Positions 24,001-36,753 of a stretch of DNA of 64,000 nucleotides are shown here, piece by piece; within the stretch, counting starts at the first letter, position 1, and each line of letters opens with the position of its first letter. The stretch is from assembly GCF_014805685.1 (NCBI RefSeq), contig NC_060892.1, positions 26,563,560 through 26,627,559 of the forward strand, in the 5' to 3' direction. The translations under genes and the position numbers were made by a program. Source of the stretch: Silurus meridionalis. Lineage: Eukaryota > Chordata > Actinopteri > Siluriformes > Siluridae. The notes below the pieces were generated by a model. That model did no database searches. It was not told the origin of the DNA and saw nothing but the letters and a program-made list of their open reading frames with translations.

Positions 24001-27000
24001 TTAGAACCTTTTCTTACTCAGCAGTACTTTGGATTTAAATAGAAGTAAATGTAATTCAGACACTGACAGGAAATACAGTGATGGAACTCAAAAGCATAAA
24101 CTCTGTACAATTCAGTGTAATTTTGTTTTGGCACAAATATAAATATATAAATATCTGTCTTCTGTCCTCACGTTCCCATCTCACACATCCCTCTTATAGT
24201 GTGTGTAAATAAAAACATTTCACCTCCAGGCAGGATGTGTATGACTTTAATCTGCATATAATTGAAAATATCAACTATTAAATGGAAATATGGCAGTAAA
24301 AACAGTTCATATCCCGTGTAAATGTTCATCTCTAGGTCTCTGCCAGTGGTTCGCTCTCTGAGGTTGACCTTCCAGCACCTGCTTCATTCATGTGCACCTC
24401 AGAAGATGAAAACGTCCTCTTTGCAGGTAATTTTCATTATTTTGTTAAACACTGTACCCTGATTTCCACTGAGAACATGCTGAGAACTGTTATTAACCAT
24501 CATTCTTCTGTACAAAGGCTGTGAGAGAACACTGGCTGTGCTTCACCTAAATCCAGACTCTGTCCACAAATCCCAGGAGCTCCAGCATGAAGCCACGGTT
24601 TTATCTGCAGTTTCTTACAGCCAAGGAAGCAAAGTCCTTACTGGATGTCAGGATCAAATCATACGGGTCAGTTTTACTCAGATGACGAAGATGGATTGTG
24701 GTGTTTATTTATCTGTATTTTAATGTTTTGACTAAGCGACTTAATGCTTTATTAAAGAACGCTGCACTCTAACATTCATCTGAGAAGATCTGATCAGATG
24801 TGAACGCTTGTTGATGTGAATTGAAGGTTTGGGGTTTAGTCACTGGACACCTCCTCGACTCCTTCAGTGGTATGGGATCTCCTGTTACCTCTGTCTCCAT
24901 GTGCAACACTACGATCATCTCAGCCTCAACCAGGTCTGGTCACCTCAAACTGTGGCAGCTCGACTACAATCCTAAACACAAGAACCAGGCCTGTGTTCCT
25001 GCTAACTGCCCCAGGGTGGTGATCTCCAGAGACGGCAACACGGTACATTTCATCAGAGAAGAGGACCGAGCCAAGGTGTTCTCATGGAACTGCTCTGAAG
25101 GTGAACCACACTGATATTATTATATTAATAATTATAAAATGAACATTTCTGCGGTGTAAAACTTCTCACAGTGTGTCTCATCACTGCAGAGAGAAAGATC
25201 TACAGAAATATACCGAATAGTGCAAAATTCTTTTCTTCAGTTTTTATTAACTCTTACACATGCACATTATATCTGAAGAAGAAGAATTATTGGTGGATAA
25301 AACGAAGAGAAATGGAAATCTGTGCAGCTTTGGGCTAATTACTATTACACCATGTTAGCGCCTTCTAATACACCAGCTAAGCTAATTCATGCTAATTTAG
25401 CAAGTACATTATTCTGATAACTTAATGAAAACAGTGTTTTTGAATGTTCAGATTCATATTCAGCACACTGAGTGGGGAAATCAAATCATTTAACATTTGA
25501 CTTGTTGTTTTCATGGCAGTAGCTCTCTCGCTAGCAGGCTAGTCACCGTGAGGGTCAAAACTACTAGCAACAAAATCTACATTTTAATTTCTAGCAGATT
25601 CACTTGACATTTATTACTCAGGGACTGGAGCTGTGAATAAACTTTAAAGTCTTTGGATGTTTTGATGTAACAGTGAGCAGAAGTGGACTTTTTTAACTGC
25701 CCTCATCTTTTTGTGATGTCACTTCATAAAAATCAAATGAAGACTAGTTTTTAGTCCTCAGGCATGTGGAAAGAAACCCTACAATTAAATTCAACAGACA
25801 AACTAATTAAATCCAATTAATTAGCACTTATTCCTCACCTGTGTCAATTTCTCCTCCACTTTTGTGCTGATTCTCAGCCCTGGAGTGATTTGAACGTCTG
25901 TTAAAAAAAACAATGTCTCCCCCTGGTGGTTTGGGGGTCTTATAGGCAAACGTAAGCAGAAATGGCCCTCATCATGACACATACTCATTTCTGTGTCTGT
26001 TTGTTTTTGCTTTTTAAGAACACACACATGTCGAACTGACACAACTTACCTGCTCCTCAGGTATGTCCTCCGATACAATGGACGTGTGCTCAGAGGTGTG
26101 TTGTATGGAACTGGCACAACAGAAGCAGCTTCTCTTCTGTGGCCTCTGCACTGGTACTGTACTCATCTACCCTCTAGCCTTCCCCCAAGAGACCCTGTGT
26201 CTTCCTCCTCCGGAGAGCCTGCCCACCGTACGCAGCATGGCCATCAGTCCCAGGGAAGATAAGATTGCTGTGGCCTACGAGGAAACCGTGAGCTTGTTCG
26301 AAATTACAGCAAGAGACAGCTTCCCCTGCGTGGAGGGCCCGATCCATAACTATTCGCTCTCCCTGCTTCACTCGTCAGTATCGGCCATGGCTCTGCTGCC
26401 CGACTGTAGACTCCTGTACGGCACTTTCGGAGGGGAGGTGGCGATCTATGACTTCAAGAGTGCCACAGCCATGGAGGTGGATCATCACGGAGCTGCTATC
26501 ACCTGCATTGCACTGAGTAACTGGGATAAACACGCGCTGGTGGGATCTGAGGACTGCGTCCAGAAGCTCTGGAATTTGAGTCCTGTGCTTCTGGACCATA
26601 CTATGGAGTATAAGGTGGTAAAGCGATTCCTAATCACGATACCTGCTTTAAGAATACTGCAGATCATTTACACGTTATATATGATGAACTGAGGGTTTTG
26701 CGTGTCTGTATCATTATACAGGGTTTCTACTTTGAAGGCATTCTGTGTGCGGCGTTCTCTGTAAACGATAAGTACGTGTTCACCGGCTCTCGAGACAAAA
26801 CCGTTAAAGTCTGGGACGTGGCTACAGGTCAGTAATGTTGTGGTTTAGGGAAAGATTGATGAGTAAAGTCAGTTGTTAACAGTGTGAATGGGGCAATGAC
26901 TTAAATCTAATTAGAAATATTATCATTATAATTTAAGTGCTGCTAATTAAGTACTAAGTACTGCAATTTATAATTTACAAGTGAATTACTGTAATTACTT

Positions 27001-27773
27001 TAAATATGCAATGTTTATAGGATGTACTATAAATACTTGTGCATATTAATGATTGTATAAACTGAAATATAATCCACTCCTGCTGGAGATTAAGGCTCGC
27101 TGTTTAAGGACAACTTTTTGCTGAGATTCGAACAAAAACCTGAAGTGTTTCTGAAGGGAACGAAAAAACAAATCATCTAATTTGCAGCACAGAGAATTTT
27201 TCCTCTTTTCACATTAAATGTCCCATCATGCATTGTGTTTCTTTTTCCTGCTATTTAATGATAAAGATTCAATAAAAAAGCACTTGAAAGGAGTCTGTAC
27301 AGATTATATGACGTATACAGGATTGTTATATGGGTTTTTAGAGTATTGTTGCTGCTTTTATAACTAAATGATTAATAAAGTCATCTAAAGGAAGTTTGTT
27401 CCTGCTGTATGGTTTGTTACAGCGTACATGTGCATCATTTTATTTATAATATCTCCTTCATTTTCTAGGATCCCTTTTATACATCCAGTACGTTTATGCT
27501 GCAGTTATCAAGATTACACCCTACAAGGATGGGTTTGTAGCCATTTCACAGCACGGCGCTTACATCAAGGAGGGCTTCCACTGTCCAAACGCACCGACTC
27601 CGGACTACAACCCTCTCCGCAACTTCAGAGCTCACTATCGCGTTACTTCACGTGAGAAGAGTCTCGACGCTCCTCATTCTGTCATTACAGGATTACACAG
27701 TTACAATCCGGCTCAGTTTAACTTCATGGGCGTTCTCAAGACCAAACAGTCCAGCACGTGTGTCCTTCTGTGA
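18027..27773 (+). CDS. nwd1: NACHT and WD-repeat protein, NWD1-like
   Basis: Nineteen exons: 18027-18144, 18445-18530, 18952-19068, 19170-19524, 19619-20876, 20957-21160, 21244-21403, 21479-21596, 21669-21833, 22399-22596, 23203-23325, 23407-23609, 23727-23987, 24336-24426, 24518-24666, 24827-25100, 26061-26614, 26722-26827, 27469-27773. Total 4845 nt, 1614 residues, near human NWD1 (about 1560). The N-terminus (VRVFISS, then ERNAFWEKVYPDL and VDLRWGL) is a DUF4062/TEP1-type module. A NACHT NTPase follows with Walker A GPPEVGKTS near residue 400 and Walker B LVLILDSLDDL. The C-terminal half is a WD40 array (for example GSRDKTVKVWD). It is a STAND-class ATPase; mammalian NWD1 has been linked to androgen-receptor signalling, so any fish role is inferred. 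The last four residues, CVLL, fit a CAAX box. The first exon and the exon 4/5 join are the least certain. NWD2 is less likely. Confidence 0.88.
19619..20876 (+). other. nwd1: NACHT-domain exon of the nwd1-like gene
   Basis: This 1258-nt exon is by far the largest of the gene. It carries a helical linker, the P-loop (GPPEVGKTSLLCKLA) around 20128-20175, Walker B (ILDSLDD) around 20410 and a likely sensor region (LPPNVHLVVSALHG) near 20480. It ends in phase 2 within ITLAR. Confidence 0.85.
22657..23067 (-). mobile_element. Mariner-like element remnant, about 410 bp
   Basis: The two ends, TACGAGGTGG at the left and the reverse complement of the right end (TACGAGATGATCTCAAAAAG), are matching inverted repeats that continue into AGTTT and CGAGAC, each starting with TA. 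Read on the minus strand, the part near the left end includes VQGDYFDSDS, which resembles the C-terminal end of mariner transposases. The middle of the transposase is missing. It sits in the nwd1-like intron between 22596 and 23203. Confidence 0.7.
25101..26060 (+). other. Longer nwd1-like intron without recognised content
   Basis: Intron of 960 bases between WD-repeat exons. No repeat family or conserved exon recognised. Confidence 0.6.
26828..27468 (+). other. nwd1-like last intron
   Basis: AT-rich intron of 641 bases; nothing else recognised. Confidence 0.6.
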
Positions 27774-28115
27774 GAAAGCAGCATTTATACGTTTGGCCAT
27801 TAGTTAATTTTTTGCTGTCTTTCATTTCTATAGATATTACAGGCATATTATAAACAATAACCTGAGTATTAACATAGAGTTTTATTGATAACGTTTAAAA
27901 GCAGGATATCATCTGTGATCTTTTTCTTTTTACAAAATGAACATGAACATACATTTTAACACTACAATATGAACACTGTGTTTCAATATAAAAATCTACA
28001 ATCAGGGTCTCGTTTAAACACACAGTTAATCACAGCATCTACTGCTCATCACATCTACAGACTCAGATCACAAGGTTCACATGAGAAAATATTCATATAA
28101 ATGTGCTTTTCAGAC

Positions 28116-28173
<58 letters not shown>

Positions 28174-28208
28174 CAGATATTTCAGAATGGATTTGAGTGT
28201 AAAATAAA
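27774..28208. other. Convergent 3' UTRs of nwd1-like and tspan33-like genes
   Basis: The two stop codons face each other across 435 bases. The minus strand has AATAAA at 27881-27886, a fitting polyadenylation signal for the tetraspanin. I did not find a canonical AATAAA for the plus-strand gene, so its transcript may overlap the tetraspanin. A GT microsatellite at 28120-28163 lies in the tetraspanin 3' UTR. Confidence 0.55.
28120..28164. repeat. GT dinucleotide microsatellite
   Basis: Pure GT run followed by TA repeats in the tetraspanin 3' UTR. Confidence 0.95.
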
Positions 28209-30777
28209 TCACCTCTTTTTTGTTTTTTTACTTGCTTTTTTCTTCTCCTTTTCCTGGATTTGGTGGAGCTGAACAGCTGCTAATGAGATCATGCATATCT
28301 AAAAAAAAAAAAAAATCCAGATGCAGTGTAAATAAACAACCAATATTATCCTAATGTACCTGCAGTAGTGTATCACCTGTGTAACTCTCAAACCTTTTCA
28401 GAAAATCAGGGTTTTGTGCTGATGATATTTAATAATGTTCATATATAATCACATGTTTTAACAATCAGACTTTCTGTTGTGATGTTTGTTCTTAAAATCA
28501 ACATCTTACTTTCTGTGTTTATGAATTATTTACTGATCTGAATAAAAATCTAAACCACCTCCAGCTATTAGAATGTCTGATACCTGGTTTTCTGTACATC
28601 TGTAAAGTGTAGAATCTGCTGCTGTTGTGAAAACACACAAGTCACTACAGGATTTCTCACTGTGACTGCACTGCCGTAAGGCATCCTATAATAATGTTTC
28701 AGTGTTCCTGATGACGGGAATGCACCTGAGTCAGATTCATAGCATTTCCACAGAAATATACACAATAAGAAGACGTCTCACCTCGAGGCACAGTAGACTG
28801 ATACTGATTCCTCCAACCAGCAGCAGGTTCTGTTTCCCCCATAGCACGATCTTATTCAGGCAGCCGTGGATATAAATGCGCTCTTTGATCAAAGATTCTT
28901 CAATCCCCTGAGTTTTGTAGCCACACATGGTATTGAAGACGGTCTAGAAAGAAAACCGAACAACGTCTCCGAGTCACACAAGAATAAAACCGTCTGACAT
29001 TGGAATGTATGAAGGTCTTCTTGTCTGCGATGTACTGAAGAAGACTTCAACATGATTTACATTTAAATAATTTATATCTGAGGCATTAAATAGATTATTA
29101 GATTAGATTCGATTTTGAGATGGTTTGGACATGTGCAGAGGAGAGACATGGGGTATATCAGTAGGAGAATGCTGAGGATGGAGACACCAGGAAGGAGGAA
29201 AAGAGGAAGACCAAGGAGGAGGTTTATGGATGTGGTGAGGGAAGACATGCAGGTAGGTGGTTTTAAAGAGGCAGATGTAGAGGACAGGGGGTATGGAGAC
29301 GGATAATCCGCTGTGGCGCCCCCTAATGGGAGCAGCCGAAAGAAGAAGAAGATTAGATCAGATTAGATTAGATTCAACTTTATTGTTATTGCACAAGTTA
29401 CGGTACAAGGCAGTGAAATACAGTTGCATGTTGGACTTCGGATCAGCTGCAACTGCTGGGCCCTTGAGCAAGGCCCTTAAACCTCAGCTGCTCAGGTGTA
29501 TGAATGAGATAATTGTTGCTCTGAATTGTTGCTTTTCATGCACAAGAGAAAATATATTCAAGTTCAGGAAAGTTTTTAATTTTTACAAATGTTTATAATT
29601 ATTGTAATAAGAGCAGGTAAACACTCCTACACACTGATGCTCAGAGAAAAGGTGTGTTGTGTATCCGGTGCATTACCTCATTCTGCAGTCGCACACAGCA
29701 GGAGAACGGAACACCACAAGCTTCCAGACTGGGATTAATCACAGAGCAGTTAAAATACATGTTCTGAGACCAGTCTGAGTAATAATTCACTCCACAACAC
29801 AGGAACTGCAGGAGCATGAACACACATTCACCAGATTACATTACATTTATGGTCAGAAAAGTAATCTACATCCTGCACATCATACTGATTACATTTACTG
29901 ATTATTCTTGACCTTTTTCTGCACAAAGTCAATCACATTCTCTAAATCCATGTCCTCTCGATATAATACAATGGCTTTCTTCATCAGGAGTTCTGTTCTC
30001 CTTAAAACCTGACGAGAGACAAATAAAAAGGATCTGATGATTAAAGGATCATTTCAAATCAAGCGATTTATTAATAAAAGCCGTACCAGGTCTGAGAAGA
30101 GAAAGCCCAAAACTGCAGCAGCAATTTGCAGGAACAGGATGATCATCAAAATCCCTAAAAACTGGAAATATTGTAAAAATAAATACATGTCAAATATGCA
30201 GAATATGAAATTTGCACAAAAAAACACAAGCTTGTATAATAATTAAATAAATCAGTGCACATGATTCTGTTATATTCATTATTCGAAACTCAGGTCATAA
30301 TAAACAACACATTGTGGTATTAGTTTACAGCGTGTAAGACGTTGCTAATGGATCAGGCATGTCACAGCTTCTCACCATTTTCAGCAGAACGACACTGTCT
30401 CTCAGCGCTCCAAAACATCCCAGGAACGTGATGAAGAACGTGAGGGAACCTACAGTGAGCAGCAGGAGAGCTGGATCTGTGGTCAGAGTGTCCACCACAT
30501 CTGTAAAGCAGGGTGGTTTTCTGTTAGCTTCATTCCAATCACACAATGTCCAGGTTTCAGGTAGAAGAAAAAATTCAGTACCGTTTTCTTTGGCTACTTT
30601 TGCATAGATGCCCACAGAGATCATTACACCACTGGCCACCTTCAGAAAAAGATTTATTTCACTTACAGTGTCTTCTGTATTACAGTTTTTTACACCGTGA
30701 AAATCATAAAAATGACTTACCCAGAATACGTAGCAGCATACAAACAGAAAGTACTTAGTAGCTTTGCAAGTCGTCAT
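28209..30777 (-). CDS. tspan33: C8 tetraspanin, tspan33-like
   Basis: Eight exons on the minus strand: 30721-30777, 30582-30639, 30376-30500, 30087-30161, 29913-30008, 29677-29805, 28782-28943 and 28209-28298. They sum to 792 nt, 263 residues (human TSPAN33 283). Four membrane segments are visible. The large loop holds eight cysteines: CCG, then YFNC, EAC, SCC, TMC and [13 protein letters not shown] is nearly identical to TSPAN33. Family role: C8 tetraspanins escort the ADAM10 protease from the ER and set its substrate choice. Compared with TSPAN33 the N-terminus is short (the first helix starts within about ten residues), and the C-terminus ends in a lysine-rich tail ([13 protein letters not shown]). 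It could be a fish paralogue of tspan33 or a separate C8 member. It is divergent from reep6. Confidence 0.87.
29113..29345 (+). mobile_element. RTE-type LINE 3'-end fragment
   Basis: The plus strand reads [20 protein letters not shown] followed by a [20 protein letters not shown] stretch, the typical C-terminal end of RTE-clade reverse transcriptase ORFs in fish. A stop and an AAGAAGAAGAAG tail follow. Only the 3' end is present, in the tetraspanin intron between 28943 and 29677. Confidence 0.75.
29346..29545. mobile_element. SINE/LINE-tail-like fragment
   Basis: It contains GATTAGATTAGATTCAACTT with TTATTGTTATTGCACAAG, then CCCTTGAGCAAGGCCCTTAA. Both phrases are widespread in fish short interspersed elements. 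It abuts the RTE tail. The family was not determined. Confidence 0.5.
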
Positions 30778-31559
30778 TACTGATATTTCCTTTTATCTCC
30801 TGGTTTGTTGTACGAAAAACAAAAGGAGATCCGAGTGTGGCTCCTCTTCAGTTCCGTGTTCCTACACTACAGGCGTGTAACTGCTTGTTCCACATAACTG
30901 CCTGACTCCATGAATCCACCTGTAACCTGAGCTGCACTTCACTTTCATACACACCAATCAGCCATAACATTAAAACCACTGGCAGGTGAAGCAGTCGGCT
31001 TTGGAAGTTGATGTTGGAAGCAGAAAATTTGGCCAAGCTGAAGGATCTGAGTGACTTTAACGAGGACAGAGGTGTGGTTTCTAGCTGCATTTGAGTGACA
31101 GCAGGTCTTGTGTGGTTTGCAGGTATGCAGTGGTTAACATCTACTAGAAGTGCTCCAAAGAAGGAGAACCAACCAGTTTACCCTCAGGGGTCTTCTGGAG
31201 TCTGGGCCTTGACGTGTCAGAGCTGTTTAATGGCACTACACAATATATTCGGTGAAAATAAATAAAAATGAAAAATATCCTGAAGAAAAGCCTCTGGTGG
31301 TGGTGAATGCTGTTTGATTAGATGAGTTTGGATGATGTGCATGAGTTTAAAGGGATTACTGAAATGGAGGATGTTCCTAACCACTCTGGCAACCCTGCCG
31401 CAGCTCTGCAGTAAGAGGATTGAGAGGATGGAGGTCACGGCTTGTTCTGTCAGCAGAACTCTTCTTCATGACCTGCAGCTTATTTACATTAAACTCATGT
31501 ACATCAACTTAAAGGAGAAAATATTACAGAAGGGTTTTGGGAGACTTTTACAGGACGCC
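30778..31559. promoter_or_regulatory. Divergent promoter region of tspan33-like and reep6
   Basis: The two genes start 782 bases apart on opposite strands, so their promoters must lie here or overlap. The middle (30950-31205) is a repeat remnant. The right part, 31330-31559, is likely the reep6 leader. No TATA or GC box stands out. Confidence 0.4.
30950..31205. mobile_element. Dispersed repeat fragment
   Basis: CACCAATCAGCCATAACATT followed by AAAACCACTGGCAGGTGAAG is a phrase found widely in fish and other vertebrate genomes as part of a DNA-transposon-derived repeat. GGGGTCTTCTGGAGTCTGGG nearby may be its other part. The element has no clear ends here. Confidence 0.5.
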
Positions 31560-33842
<2,283 letters not shown>

Positions 33843-34181
33843 ATGGTAAATGGAAGCATTTGATCTTTTTTCTCAGCTGGTTTTCAGCTCGCTAATTTAT
33901 CTCACATCTCACATCTCTCTTCACAGTCTTCCACTTCCAGACTCTCAGAGGACAGAGCAAGGTCGCCTGGATGTCAGAAGACCTCATTATAATGAGAGGT
34001 TTATATGAAGTGTGAATATAACTAAAGGAAACAGAAGAGCAGTTGAGAACTGGGTGGAATAGATTTCAACCCTGCGGTTCTTGTTGTAGTTCATGTGTAA
34101 TGTTCTGATTGTCATGATTTAGTCATTATGCAGCAGGTAGAATGTGGGTTTTGTTGTTTTATCAATTTGAAAACTTTTTTT

Positions 34182-34187
34182 AATAAA
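34182..34187 (+). terminator. reep6: reep6 polyadenylation signal
   Basis: AATAAA in AATTTGAAAAC-TTTTTTTAATAAAACTTC context, 340 bases after the stop. An apparent 3' UTR intron (donor ATG/GTAAAT at 33845, acceptor TTCACAG at about 33926) may precede it. Confidence 0.6.
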
Positions 34188-34249
34188 ACTTCAATTAATT
34201 TGCTTTGTTTAATGTGGCAAAATGGGACACTTCCGCTTTGTTTATTTCT

Positions 34250-35927
34250 AGTGCTGACCAATCACAGCAAAGCACAGAACAACCACACACAGCTCTGACC
34301 AATCACAGCACATTGCAGAATAACCACACACAGCTCTGACCAATCACAGCCCAGTGCAGAATAACCACACACATCTCTGACCAATCACAGCACAGTGCAG
34401 AGTAACCACACACAGCTCTGACCAATCACAGCACAGTGCAGAATAACCACACACAGCTCTGACCAATCACAGCACAGTGCAGAATAACCACACACAGCTC
34501 TGACCAATCACAGCAAAGCACAGAACAACCACACACAGCTCTGACCAATCACAGCAAAGCACAGAACAACCACACACAGCTCTGACCAATCACAGCAAAG
34601 CACAGAACAACCACACACAGCTCTGACCAATCACAGCCCAGTGCAGAATAACCACACACAGCTCTGACCAATCATGGCACAGTGCAGAATAACCACACAC
34701 AGCTTTGACCAATCACAGCACAGTGCAGAGTAACCACACACAGCTCTGACCAATCACAGCACAGTGCAGAATAACCACACACAGCTCTGACCAATCACAG
34801 CACAGTGCAGAATAACACACACAGCTCTGACCAATCACAGCACAGTGCAGAATAACACACAGCTCTGACCAATCACAGCCCAGTGCAGAATAACCACACA
34901 CAGCTCTGACCAATCACAGCACAGTGCAGAATAACCACACACAGCTCTGACCAATCACAGCACAGTGCAGAATAACCACACACAGCTCTGACCAATCACA
35001 GCACAGTGCAGAATAACACACAGCTCTGACCAATCACAGCACAGTGCAGAATAACCACACACAGCTCTGACCAATCACAGCCCAGTGCAGAATAACCACA
35101 CACAGCTCTGACCAATCACAGCACAGTACAGAATAACCACACACAGCTCTGACCAATCATGGCACAGTGCAGAATAACCACACACAGCTTTGACCAATCA
35201 CAGCACAGTGCAGAATAACCACACACATCTCTGACCAATCACAGCACAGTGCAGAATAACCACACACAGCTTTGACCAATCACAGCACAGTGCAGAATAA
35301 CCACACACATCTCTGACCAATCACAGCACAGTGCAGAATAACCACACACATCTCTGACCAATCACAGCACAGTGCAGAATAACCACACACAGCTTTGACC
35401 AATCGCAGCACAGTGCAGAATAACCACACACAGCTTTGACCAATCACGGCACAGTGCAGAATAACCACACAAAGCTCTGACCAATCACAGCACAGTGCAG
35501 AGTAACCACACAAAGCTCTGACCAATCACAGCACAGTGCAGAATAACCACACACATCTCTGACCAATCACAGCACAGTGCAGAATAACCACACACAGCTT
35601 TGACCAATCATGGCACAGTGCAGAATAACCACACACATCTCTGACCAATCACGGCACAGTGCAGAGTAACCACACAAAGCTCTGACCAATCACGCACAGT
35701 GCAGAATAACCACACATCTCTGACCAATCACAGCACAGTGCAGAGTAACCACACAAAGCTCTGACCAATCACAGCACAGTGCAGAGTAACCACACACAGC
35801 TCTGACCAATCACAGCACAGTGCAGAATAACCACACACATCTCTAACCAATCACAGCACAGTGCAGAGTAACCACACACATCTCTGACCAATCACAGCAC
35901 AGTGCAGAATAACCACACACATCTCAA
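34250..35927. repeat. 41-bp CCAAT minisatellite, left block
   Basis: About 41 tandem units of 41 bases. Each unit contains GACCAATCACAGCACAGTGC, then AGAATAACCACACACAGCTC (with one base between units). Variants include AGCTTT, ATCTCT, GAGTAACC and CACGGC. Every unit carries one CCAATCA box. Minus-strand open frames reading CVVILHCAVIGQ are repeat artefacts. It lies directly after reep6. Confidence 0.97.
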
Positions 35928-36396
35928 TTCAATTCAATTCATTTTTATTTGTATAGCGCTTTTAACAATGAACATTGTCTCAAAGCAGCTTTACACAGAT
36001 AATGTGGTGATTAAACATAAATATGTTCTTTGTAAGTATGTTTGTCCCTGATGAGCAACTGTGGCAAGGAAAAACTCCCCGAGATGGCATAAGGAAGAAA
36101 CCTTGAGAGGAACCAGACTCAAGAGGGAACCCATCCTCATCTGGGTTGCACCAAATGTCCATTTGAAGCAGATATACAATGTTGTGGGGTACAGTGATGA
36201 TGATCAGAAGCAAACTGCACTCCCGAGTCAGTGCAGCAGACCGCCGACACCAACTACAGTCCAATCCGTCCTCAAAGCACCGTTCTACTCCGGAATTAAG
36301 AGACCGTCCCGAGCTGCACAGAAGTGTGAAGATCCAAGGAGGGAGAGGGGCAGGAACACTGGTCACTGGAGCCTCAGGAGCATGTTTAACTCGACC

Positions 36397-36399
<3 letters not shown>

Positions 36400-36458
<59 letters not shown>
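36400..36458. repeat. GA dinucleotide microsatellite
   Basis: Pure GA run inside the 3' UTR part of the L2 element. Confidence 0.95.
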
Positions 36459-36460
<2 letters not shown>

Positions 36461-36753
36461 GACGGGAAGAGAAGGATATGGATTATTAAGTGTAACTATT
36501 GGTGTATGAAAGTTAATGTCACTGTGCAGTTTGGACTCCGCAAGACTCGCTATGGCAGCATAACTAAAAGGGAGAACCAGAAGGTAACACAGACATGAGG
36601 GATCTCTGGGATAAGAGACGACCCACCACACCACCGTCAACAAACCTGAGTGAACGTGTGAATGTGAGGGGACGACAGCATACAAATATACCAGTTCACC
36701 AAACACTCTATATCCATGTTCCCTCCAGATCTGTGCCTTTACCTAAGAGAAAT

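Noticed and set aside
36061..36598. Plus-strand frames over 36061-36598
   Set aside because: They lie in the antisense 3' UTR of the L2 element and its GA repeat.
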